A stretch of 64,000 bases of DNA from assembly GCF_963662255.1 (NCBI RefSeq), contig NC_085049.1, forward strand, positions 53,739,158-53,803,157, read 5' to 3'. The notes beneath the pieces were generated by a model. It was not told where the DNA came from and did not search any database. It saw only the letters and a program-made list of their open reading frames with translations. Below are positions 53,201 to 62,331 of this stretch, in pieces. Every line of letters starts with the position of its first letter. Positions within the stretch are counted from its first letter, which is position 1. This DNA is from Cinclus cinclus (lineage: Eukaryota; Chordata; Aves; Passeriformes; Cinclidae). The position numbers and the translations under genes are program-made.

Positions 53201-56200
53201 GCCCTTCTGTGGGGAATCCTACTTGAAATGCCTTGTGATACATCAAAATGTTGTTTTTCCAACCTGTCAAATGACTGGGAGGTGGGCTGACCTGTACACA
53301 AGTGGGAGAGTTTTGTGAAATGTCTTTTTTGTCATGACAAGCTATCTATCTCCAGTGCTGGGAGTCCAAGCTATGCTAATTCAGCCACAATTTTATGCGA
53401 ATGTATCATGTATCTGGCTGTTAGGCTGCTGAGTTTATGTGTTTAGCTTAAAATATATCTCCCATGAAAAAAAGAAAAAAAGGTTTTTGGTTTATAAAAA
53501 TGCCTGAAAAGAGTGGTATTTATTTTCCTTTGGCTCTTACCAATTAAAAAAAAAAATAAAAAACCTCCAATATCTACACAGTTTGAAGCATTTGAGCTCT
53601 ACTGATACCAGTTTAGGGTTTTTGCATTTAAAAAGTGATCATCTACATCAGTGCTCCTCAGAATTAAGGAGCAATTAATATCTGTCCTGTCAGCTGTTTG
53701 GTCAAAGGAGGGGAAACCCACTTTTGCAGAAAGTGTACAAGTCCTCTTTCTACAGTTCATCTGCCTAAGCAAGGCAATATGACACCTGTGTTTGCAGATT
53801 TTGATCTATGTAAAACTAGAACTGACAGTTTTGAAATGTATTTAGAAATCAAAAATACTAAAACAATTTCTTTTTGTTAATGTCCATGCTATTTCCAGTT
53901 TCTTTGCATTTCATTTGGTCCACTCAGTCGGTGCCTCTCTGGTTCTTATGTGTGTGAATGTCAATGGCATGGACAAAATAGCCAAACTCATAATAGGCAT
54001 AATATTGCCCTCTAGTGAATAATTCAGAAAGGAGCATGAGTTTTGTGTCATAGTCAGCTGCATTGCTACTGGCAGAAGCAGGAAGAAACAAATCTAGTAT
54101 TTTATGGGATGGTTGCTTTCGTTGCATTTCATCTCTTTAGATGAAAGATGGGTACAGTACCAAAGTATTATTTAGCTTTTCCCCTACTCAGTAGCTTCTG
54201 TGAAGGGAGAATTATTTCTTTGTAAAAGAAAAGTCTGAATTTTGAATCATATTAATTTTTGTAGAAAAACATAATTTGCTTTTACCAGAGGTTCAGGAAA
54301 GTGGATTATAGAAATGTTTCAGTACTATGCATTTGACACATACCACCAGCTCCCCATAAGATGAAAGCAGTCCTGCCCCATAAGCCTTGATCAATCCATT
54401 TTGCTTGCAGAGGCCAAACTCCACAGTGAACCAGTAAAGCTGGGAATAAGAACAACTTGTGAGAAACAGTCTGCAAAAGCAGGAATTTTTAAGCTTTTCA
54501 TATTTCCTTTGATTTTCTTTTATCCTATAGTTGCATATTTTAAGAAAATTATTTTTTCCCTCAGCATATAACACACACTAAACATACAGCGTTTTTTCAA
54601 AACTTGTAAGGAAAAAATAGAAACTTAGAAAAAAACATTAAGAACTTTGAATGACAATACATGGGTAAATAAAGTCAAATCCTTCTCTTTCTTTGGAAGA
54701 TGTTACAGATAACCCTGCAACCTCTTAGCCCAGAGCCTCACTGCAGTCAATGGAAGCTGACAGATTTCCACCCACAGTCCCCAGAAGGACAGGTAGATCC
54801 TGACAGAGGGTTCAAGATCATTGGACAGGTATTTAAAAGAAGAGTTTCCCTCCTTCTTTGTCCATGTGATCTCATTCAGAAGAATTGAAAACACCATTTT
54901 CCATACTGTGACAATTATATCTCAGTCGTGCTCCAGCAGAAAATATACATTTCTCTGGGCTTTTCTTGTGATAAAAACATACTTAGGACCCTATTTCCTT
55001 TACCTGCTGGACAGCAGGTGGATGAAAGCAACTCTTGGCTCTGCCAAACTTTTAGCACTTCCCTTATTATAAAATCTGAGGAAATGGACAGTGGAGGACA
55101 AGTCCTGGACACAGAGAAGCTGGATGGGGATTGTGCAAAGGGAAAATAGAAAATGAGGCATTTCAGGAATATGGCTTTGTCTCACAACTCTTCAAGTTCC
55201 TTTAGAAACACAGAGCACTGTGCTGCCTCATAGACTGGGATAGACCTTGCCTTCATGGGTATGGTGTTTTCAGGTGCCTGCTTAAAGAACCACAGACAAT
55301 TTGTAAAACTATGTGAAATTCTATTATTCTGTCTGTTTTGCCTTTTTTGTACAGTATCTTTCTTTCTCTCACACTCCTTCACACACCTTTCCATTCTGAT
55401 GACTTGGTTTTAGCTTTCCAATTTATCACTGAAGAAACAACATTCCAGGATCTTTCTTTTTTCAGGATCCTGATTTGCTTTCTCTACAGTTCAGCAAATA
55501 ATGACATCTTTATATTCTGTTAATAATCTTGATTCTCATTGTTTCACAGTGAAAAGTCTTTTGAGTGTCTTCTCATTTAACTTTTTTTAGGCTTTTTTGA
55601 CTGCAGAATGAGACATGGGAGGAGGGGGAATTGTTTTTAGTATTTTTCAAGATATCCCATATTTGGATTTTGGTTAGTGAGGTTCTTTCAACCTCTCACT
55701 GTTTTAGCAGAGTACAGAAATGTATTAATGGCACTCTGGATGGCAGTTTCATCTCTAGCATGTGGATCCACCTGCTTAGAGAAATCACAGGGCTGAATGA
55801 AACAATGGCATTTCAAAATTCATCTTACAAATGTTTTAAACCATAGCAACAAACAATTTTGAGACTCTTTAAAGAAACTTCTAAGATAGTTACCAAAATC
55901 TCTTTATAAAGAACAGGGAATGACAGGGACTTTTGGAGATAAACACAGAAATTGTGTTAGATTTTCATGTCAGGATAATGAATACAGTTCCTTGTTCTTC
56001 TATATCTCTACTTTTTAGAAAAGGAACTCAAATAATAAACCTAAAATAGGTATATAAATTTTAAACATTTGAATATAGGGATTTCAAACCAGAATAGGTT
56101 TGCTGTTCAGAATACTTAAATGGCACCTACAAAATTGTATTCTCACAGACCCCGAACTACAGGGAGCCCTTTAAAAAGGTGCCCTTGTTCTACCTCCCCA

Positions 56201-59200
56201 AACTCTAGAGAAAAGATTTGGACATGAGACCCATTACTCTGCTGAAGTTAACCCTATCTCTTGTCTAGGCATATTCAGCTCAGGATCAGGAAGAGGTGTT
56301 CGCAGAGGAAAGCCTTATAAACCACAGGCCTTAACCCAGTCTCTCCAAGACCAGGGAAATGATGCAAAATGGCTCTCTGGGAGTTTGAATTTTTTAACCC
56401 TAGCAAAGGCATGGATCTTAATCTCACTCTAGCCTCTCTAGACCCAGACAGTGGAAAAAGAAATGTGGACTGTCACTGCTATAGTCTCCTCATATCACCA
56501 GTCCAGGACCTGGATGAAGTTACAAAGGATTCAGCACTTGTAGCACTCTTCAAACTTAATGGTAGTCTTACTTAGTCATAACCCAAGGATGGATATGTGG
56601 ATTTTAGGTGAGCCACAGCCTCCTTCCTGAGTGGGACTGTGGGCAAGGAACTTCAGGGGTGACATTGTCCTCTCATTCACTGCCTGTACAAAACGAGTTT
56701 CACTCAGTGAGGGTAAGGCTCCTCTCCTCCTCTGAAAAACATTATCAAGACTGGTAAATGCCTGCCATTATCAGGAAAAAAAAATTACCTGGCCTCCAGA
56801 TGACTTTCAGAACAAGTTAAATGGCAGTAAGGGGCTGTACAAATTGTTCTGACAGTTGCAGACAACCCAGTGACTCAGAACTGAATGGCAGTACCTGCTC
56901 TCAAATTGCTTTTAAATGCTCAACTATTTGATGAAGTTAATGAATATGGGGTGAGCCAAATTCTGATGGTTCTCTGCATCTCGTGCAGGAGAAAATACAG
57001 GTATCACACTGGGTATCTAGTGTTTTAGGAGAATCTGGAATGTGAGCTGGGACCATCCTTTGTCTGAAATTGTAAAGACTCATCTTAAGAAATATATTCT
57101 TATAAGATCAAGAAGTGTAATAATTTCCTCAGGTGAAATCACAGTATTCTGGGCTCCTCCAGAGGGATTTCAGTTCCTGCTCCAGCACCTTCCTAACCTG
57201 TGGAGGAGAAGAGACAATCCTGCTCATGGTCCCATTTCTGCAGTCAATCTGAGACACAAAAAGAGCCTTCCCTGCACAGCAAGGAATGTGCAGTGATTCA
57301 TTTGGGGTTTGCCTCTAATATTAAACTGCCATCTGTACTTACTGTGGCCAGTTTCTCAATCTCTTCTTCAGATGATCCAAGAGAAGCCAGTCCAATATCC
57401 TAAAGCAAGTAAGAAAGCAGACAGTGTTACACTAGTGTGATTATTCAGCCCAAGGGAGAGAAAGAGGGGAAGGGGGAGGGCCACATCATTTCTAGCATGA
57501 ATAGCATGAACTATTCATTGTTTTTGTCACCCAAAATGACCTTCCATGGCTTCCAGGATGCCTACCTCTCCCTGGCCCCCAGCTACACACCACTGGGAGC
57601 CACATTAGATGAGTGTTTAATCCTCAGTGTTCTCTGCAACATTAACCATCTCTTGTCTTAATGCTGGACTATGACTATCTACACCAGGCAAAAATTTACA
57701 GGGAGGCATGAGAAGGAAGGACAGCAAAGATGGGTTTTATCTTTACCTTTCTGTCCCTCACTCTTTCTGACAGCCCTTATGAGTGGGTCAGATCTGTGCT
57801 GGAATGATTCTGTTTACTTTCCTCTGTGCTCCCTGTTAAATGTTATTCTCACAATAGGAATCTGTAGATGTCTTTTTTGCTATCCCAGGAGCCATATCAT
57901 ACAACAAACAAACACAATTAGGGCATTTTCACCATTCATCGTCTCATATTGAGTGGAGAAAAAAAGAATTTCCGTGGAGTGAATTTCAACTTTGAAAATA
58001 TTTTGTGGGGACAAAAAAAATGAAATGTGAAAATTCACTGAATGTGATCTCATGTTATATAATCTGTGTTATTGATTGGAAAAGAAGAATATTGAAAGCT
58101 TTGAAGTTGCTGCAATCTCTTATTTCTAATGTGTCTTAAGTTCCAGTATTTGACTGAACTGAAGAGGTTTCTTCCAAAATAAATTATAGATGACTGGGAT
58201 ACTTAAAGTAGTACTCTTCTGATTCTGTTAATAGCCAATATTTGTGATCAAAGTGGTAACTGGCATGTATTCAAGCTAATACAACTAGAAACTGCAACAT
58301 ATGAGCTGAGGTGACTTTCTTTTAAAGGTATTTCTTCAGGGACCTACATCATGTTACCCCTCTGATCTTATTACCAGTTTCCACACTGGCCACTTGATAA
58401 GCCTGGACAATGAGATCTGCTTCCCTCTGCTGTGGTTTTGAGGAACATTCATAGTTCTGAAGTCTTTAATTATGAGAGGTCATTGAGTTCAGTTGGGTCT
58501 GACACTGACTGCTCGTACTGAATAACCCCTTTTTGTACAAAGAAGCTCTGTTTGCTTTTTGGAGCCTCCTCACCAGAGTGAGCAATGCTGTGAGAATCTG
58601 GTGAGCTGTAAAGGGAAAAACAACTCTGATGAATGACATGGTGATGGACACAATTGAAGTGTCTTGTGAGACAAGAATGTACATCCAGAGACCAGTGGAG
58701 CTTGGAGGCTGAGCAGATGGTTCTGGGTAGGTTCATGTGGTGTAGGACAGGGCGCCGGGGGAGCAGCTCGGTCAGCAGAGCTCAGACTCCAGCCCCACAG
58801 AAATCCTTCTCCACACAGAAATCCTTCTCCAGACTGACACAGCCCTCCCACAGAGAAGTCCCAGAAGCTCTGCCTGCCCTTCCTTTCACACCATGTCTGT
58901 GGGGAGCACTGCTACCACTCCCTTGGTGGAAGCATCTCCCTGGTTGCTGCTAGCCCACCACGCCTGAAGGTCATGACTCAGACACAGCCCAGTCTTAGAA
59001 TTGCATTTCATGGTGAGCTCCATGTATTTAAGGCACCTCTGGCCTGCTATTCAGTGCAGTTGGTTAAAGAGCCAGCAGAAAATGTTCTCACCTGTGAGAA
59101 CCGGGCAAACTCCGTGTCAGCCAGCATGGGAACATGCCCCAACAACTCATGGCAGCAGTCTCTGGAAAATAAGGGACCTTCTTGTTTATTAAAGGCTTCC

Positions 59201-59934
59201 TTTCCTGCCCTTGATGAACTCCCTGTGTAGGACTTCAGCCAACAAAGGGAGCTGGTGTGAGTGCTGCTTCACAGTGGCTGCCTCCATACCTGGCCTGGCT
59301 TTGCAAGGATCAGAGCCTTCCCTCCTGCCACAGGCAGCCAGCTGACCCCTGCCACCTCGTCTGTTGTCTCCTTGGGATGGCATGGGCACTAACCTTCTGT
59401 GCCGCAACATCTTTGAAAGGTCCCTGCTTTGTCCCAGCATACAACAAAAGCATCTGTGTGAACTTGTAATTTCTCATGAAATGTAATTGCTGTTGTCTGG
59501 CCAGCACTTAGTAGGAGAGTTTCACAGCAGGAAATCAAAGCCCAGCAGATGGTAACTGAAGGCAGGATGAAAAGATTAAACCAGATATTCTTCAGTCTTT
59601 TCCTTCCCCAGACAACTTTGCAAGAGAGACAGAGAGCCACACCCTCTCATGCCTGACTTCCCCTTCTAACTCTCCAGCTACCAGTTTCTCAAATTGTTTC
59701 ATTCTGTGGACTACTGGATGGAACTCCAGGGCCACTCCCAATAGAATGGTCCCAAACACATTCAGAAGGATGGAATTATGTCAGGGCATCAAACTTACGG
59801 TTCTGGAGAATGCATAGGAGAAGAGGAATGCCTTATATACTGTGTGCACTGAAAGACACGAAACGCCAGGCTGCCAAGGAAGTCCCGAGCAGACAGCTGT
59901 CCTGCAGCTGGTCTCAGCTGGAAACCTGTTCTCT
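47131..59934 (-). CDS. TH2: Tyrosine hydroxylase 2, 3' part (six exons)
   Basis: Coding join on the minus strand: 59934-59799, 59161-59092, 57399-57343, 54439-54344, 49005-48872, 47290-47131; 653 nt, giving a split first codon, 216 residues and TAA. Members of this family use iron, tetrahydrobiopterin and oxygen to hydroxylate an aromatic amino acid; tyrosine hydroxylase makes L-DOPA, the first step to dopamine, in the neuronal cytoplasm. Seen here: the iron ligands in HELLGH and in YWFTVEFG, the tyrosine-hydroxylase-type loop PYQDQ, and a C-terminal leucine-spaced helix for tetramer assembly. Motifs such as CKQNG and HPYQDQ place it in the TH branch, not with phenylalanine or tryptophan hydroxylases. 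Frequent substitutions relative to the very conserved TH1 lead me to infer TH2, the paralogue lost in placental mammals. The regulatory domain and first catalytic exons lie beyond 64000. TH2 versus a divergent TH1 rests on sequence memory and not on a tree. Confidence 0.9.
47291..48871 (-). other. TH2: TH2 intron (last)
   Basis: 1,581-nt intron with GTAAGT donor and CAG acceptor. Apart from an A-run at 48281-48294 I see no repeat or exon in it; the open frames at 47376-47686 on the minus strand are GC-richer but carry no known motif. Confidence 0.8.
48872..49005 (-). CDS. TH2: TH2 penultimate exon (substrate loop)
   Basis: 134 nt: 44 codons plus two bases, donor GTAAGT after the CA of a split Gln codon, acceptor CTACAAAG preceded by a pyrimidine-rich stretch. 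It starts YALSNKPE and includes [13 protein letters not shown]. The Asp of PYQDQ (codon at 48936-48934) corresponds to Asp425 of rat TH, the residue known to favour tyrosine over phenylalanine; phenylalanine hydroxylase has Val there. The frame stays open upstream into the intron to an ATG at 49128, so exon start here rests on homology and the AG site. Length equals phenylalanine hydroxylase exon 11. Confidence 0.92.
49185..49205. repeat. (TA)n microsatellite
   Basis: About ten TA dinucleotides in a row inside a TH2 intron. Confidence 0.9.
50242..50310. repeat. A-rich tract with interspersed C
   Basis: A run of about 17 A is followed by ACAAAC-type repeats and a run of C. On the minus strand (TH2 sense) it is a long T-rich, G-containing tract within an intron. 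It may be a decayed retroposon tail, but no attached element was recognised. Confidence 0.7.
54344..54439 (-). CDS. TH2: TH2 exon with iron-ligand Glu
   Basis: 96 nt, 32 codons, phase 0 at both ends: acceptor TTATTCCCAG, donor GTATGT after GTG. It begins [15 protein letters not shown] and ends LLSSYGELV. The Glu of TVEFG (codon at 54421-54419) is the third ligand of the catalytic iron in this family. The [14 protein letters not shown] stretch is almost invariant in pterin hydroxylases; CKQNG is typical of tyrosine hydroxylase. Same length as phenylalanine hydroxylase exon 10. Confidence 0.95.
54440..57342 (-). other. TH2: TH2 intron, 2.9 kb
   Basis: Intron of 2,903 nt with GTAAGT donor. No nested gene or recognisable transposon was found; open frames at 54915-55394 on either strand lack family motifs. 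Confidence 0.75.
57343..57399 (-). CDS. TH2: TH2 57-nt exon
   Basis: Nineteen codons, [19 protein letters not shown], phase 0 at both ends, with acceptor TTGCTTTAG and donor GTAAGT. This helix-forming segment, DIGLASLG followed by an acidic EEIEKL, is a hallmark of the family. Too short for a simple open-frame search, it was found by the motif. Length equals phenylalanine hydroxylase exon 9. Confidence 0.95.
57400..59091 (-). other. TH2: TH2 intron, 1.7 kb
   Basis: Intron of 1,692 nt with GTGAGA donor. It contains the perfect 18-bp tandem duplication at 58796-58831 and a moderately GC-rich stretch around it (58690-58960). No nested gene recognised. Confidence 0.75.
58796..58831. repeat. Perfect tandem duplication, 18 bp x 2
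   Basis: CACAGAAATCCTTCTCCA occurs twice head to tail with no mismatch, at 58796-58813 and 58814-58831. Lack of divergence suggests a recent slippage event or a recent minisatellite seed. Confidence 0.95.
59092..59161 (-). CDS. TH2: TH2 exon with iron-ligand His pair
   Basis: 70 nt: one base completing a split Pro codon and 23 codons, [15 protein letters not shown] then TEFARFSQ. Acceptor TTTTCCAG, donor GTGAGA. The two His of HELLGH (codons at 59151-59149 and 59136-59134) are the iron ligands of the pterin-dependent hydroxylases. TEFARFSQ differs from the RTFAQFSQ usual in TH1. Length equals phenylalanine hydroxylase exon 8. Confidence 0.96.
59162..59798 (-). other. TH2: TH2 intron, 0.6 kb
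   Basis: Shortest intron of the gene here, 637 nt, with GTAAGT donor and CAG acceptor. GC-richer than the rest of the locus; open frames across it on both strands have no family motif. Confidence 0.8.
59799..59934 (-). CDS. TH2: TH2 first exon inside the window
   Basis: 136 nt: AG finishing a split Glu codon, 44 codons and a CC that starts the next Pro codon. Acceptor CCTCTGCAG at 59935-59936, donor GTAAGT. It reads [20 protein letters not shown] and then the conserved [20 protein letters not shown] and HSPEP, part of the pterin-binding side of the catalytic domain. Length equals phenylalanine hydroxylase exon 7. The preceding exon (the DNIPQLEDV region in relatives) was not found between here and 64000. 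Confidence 0.95.
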
Positions 59935-62162
59935 CTGCAGAGGAAAGGGACACCGAATTCAGCTGTTTCTAGGGTTAACTACACAGCACATTTACTTTAG
60001 CTGAGTTGTTTTAGGGATCCGTCCTGCTCTGTTGGAATAGTTCCCTCCACCAAGCATAGCAGGCATGCCTCAGCTTGTCATTATTGATGTGCCCCTGTGC
60101 TGGCACGGGACCAGTTCCTGCAATATGGAATCACCTACGCATCCATCCTGTGTGCATGCACGTAGCAATGTCACGAGGCGTGGGAGTACTGCCCGCCCCA
60201 GTGCACCATTTTCACATATACACACAATTATCTGTGTTCCATGTGACCGTGGTGTGGCTGAGGTCACACATGGTCCTTACCATCAACAGAACCTGCATCT
60301 TTTTTTTTTTCTTTTTACTTCTTCTCTTGTTTATACCATTATGTTTGTCTAGAACTCACTATGCAGCCTCCCAGTGATGTAATCATAGGTGTTTTGGTTT
60401 GCAGAGCTCCACAGAACAGGACAAAAGGAAGCAACACTTTTGCACTGTGATTTTAGCTTCAGTGTTACACTAGAGCACCCTGCCTTAGCATGAAACGACT
60501 GTGAGAGACAACAAAAAAAATAACCAGTCTGGTGGTCACTAGAGCTCACACTCTACATTTTCATGGGAAACATGTTGGTGGTCTGCAAAGCTAAGAAAAT
60601 TAAAAATCACCACTTTCAAAGTGAGCCAATGATAATCTTTTTGAAGTCCTATATTCAAAATCTGTGTTGCATTCTCAGCTCCCATAAATGACATCTCATC
60701 CTCTTTAAAGCATAAACTGCATTTAAAAAAAATCAGAGATGGCTTTATTCTCAATTCTTTATCCATGTCCTATTGTGTCATGAAGCCTTTTTTTTCCTTT
60801 TTTATGTAAACAAACAAACAAAAAATCCCACCCAGAAACCAAGCTATTTACAAGATTTGTTTTGTTTGGTTTTTTTCATGTTTCTTCCAAAAGTTCTTGT
60901 CTTACTCTGACAGGCTATTAGTACATTTCCTGTTAAAAAACCAAACTAAACACCCAGAGAAAGAAAAAAAAAGGAAAAAAAGTCAAAGAAGTGACAAAAT
61001 ATATGAAGAACTATAGGAATGAGAGGACAGCAAAGAGTGCTTCTTCCTGACATTGTGATGGAGTAGATGCTGGGCATATGCAGTTATCTTCTAGTCTTCC
61101 ACTCAAGTGAAAGGTAATTAGTACAGAGCTCCCTCAAAAATGAATTTATTTTTTTTTAAATCCTATGGAGATTATGTATCTACCTTTGGCTATTTGGTCC
61201 AATCCAGAGGCATGTGAAAATGTCAGAATCTGGTAATCTTCAGGCTGAATTCTGAGTGAAGTGAAAAATGCACTAGCTGAAAATTATGTTATATGAAAAC
61301 CAAGACCATAGTAACTCAATTTTGGAAGGACTATGAAAGAGTCTAGGGGAATTTATATATCTTTAGCATCCATGTTGCAGGAGAAGGAGGGAAAATGAAA
61401 ATTACAACTTGTATTCCCTGAAATGTCCTTTTAAATGGAGGCCAGCAATACAGACAGTCTGCTGATGGAGCAGACTTGGCCAGTTGCCTTGAAAAGCCCT
61501 AGGAAAAAGTTATCTGCTGAAGGTAATATCTGCAAAATCTGAACTCCTAGTTCACGACTGAACAATAAAACCAGCAATCAGTAGAGAACTGGGGGGAGTG
61601 GCTGGTTGGACCTGCTGCCCAAAGATCTGGGAAATCAAAGAGTGTTGCAGAAAAGGTCTGGAGCAGTTGACCTAAAGTGATCTGCAGGGCTTAATTCTTG
61701 GCCTAAAAACTGGTATATGCAGGCAGCCTGTGCATTGTAGTGTGAGCTTGCTTGAGTTCACTGGCTGTAATTTCTTCCAGCTGTGGAGCATGACTGCCTA
61801 AGTCCAAACATCTTTCCTAGAAAGATGTGTCTAGGTTCCTCTAGTTAACCCTTTAGAAAAACACTTGCCACGTGTAAACGATCGCACTGTTAACCGCTTA
61901 ATTCCCTTTAACTAATTGTGAAATATTTATGAAGTACAGTTCATTTCTCTTCAAACCAGCCTCACTAATAGGCAGTCACAGACAAATCTCATACCAAATC
62001 AAAAGGAATTGCTTTCTTATGTTCACAGATACTGCTAAGTTAAAGACAAGATGGAAGTTTATCTGGCTGTGTGGGCTGGTTTTAACATGATCACTTTCTT
62101 TCCAGGTTATCCCTCTCTCTCTCTCTGCCTCCTATGGTTTTATTAATTTCAAAGCTGTACAA

Positions 62163-62191
62163 GGGGGGGGGGGGGGGGGGGGGTCGGGGGG
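62163..62191 (+). repeat. Poly-G tract (21 G, TC, 6 G)
   Basis: An uninterrupted run of 21 G, then TC and six more G. It can form G-quadruplex structure on the plus strand. It directly precedes a CR1 ORF2 tail, so the tract may mark the junction of that insertion or have expanded at it. Confidence 0.95.
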
Positions 62192-62331
62192 TCAGAATGG
62201 ACATTCAGAAGCATTTCTTTACTGAGAGGGTGGTCAAACACTGGAATAGGCTCCCTAGAGAATTGGTCAATGCCCCAAGACTGTCAGCATTTAAGAGGAG
62301 ATTGCTCAATGCCCTTAACAACTTCCTTTAA
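62192..62331 (+). mobile_element. CR1-type LINE ORF2 C-terminal remnant
   Basis: After the G-run the plus-strand frame reads KHFFTERVVKHWNRLPREL, then about 20 more codons to a TAA. FFTERVVKHWNRLPRE is the well-known C-terminal signature of CR1 ORF2, the reverse-transcriptase protein of the main avian LINE. Only this last part is present, the ATG-led frame upstream is just a read-through of the G-run, and the usual CR1 3' tail does not follow clearly. It sits antisense inside the TH2 intron and cannot be active. Confidence 0.7.

Larger units (their letters stand above)
49006..54343 (-). other. TH2: TH2 intron, 5.3 kb
   Basis: Largest complete intron in the window. It holds a (TA)n tract at 49185-49205, an A-rich tract with C-runs at 50242-50310, and otherwise unremarkable AT-rich sequence. 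No nested gene was recognised. Confidence 0.75.

Noticed and set aside
54440..54574. Upstream part of the open frame around the TH2 96-nt exon
   Set aside because: It precedes a clear TTATTCCCAG acceptor and has no similarity to the family; it is intron.
58654..58953. 99-codon plus-strand frame antisense in a TH2 intron
   Set aside because: It includes the 18-bp duplication, has no motif, and overlaps opposite-strand frames of similar quality.
59932..59934. Alternative acceptor two bases further into the TH2 exon (CAGAG)
   Set aside because: The CTCTGCAG site gives the family's 136-nt exon length and phase; the alternative would shift the join to the upstream exon.
60255..60310. GTAAGG donor on the minus strand as a TH2 exon end
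   Set aside because: A poly-A stretch lies about 20 nt upstream on that strand, leaving no room for an exon with an acceptor, and no family sequence is present.
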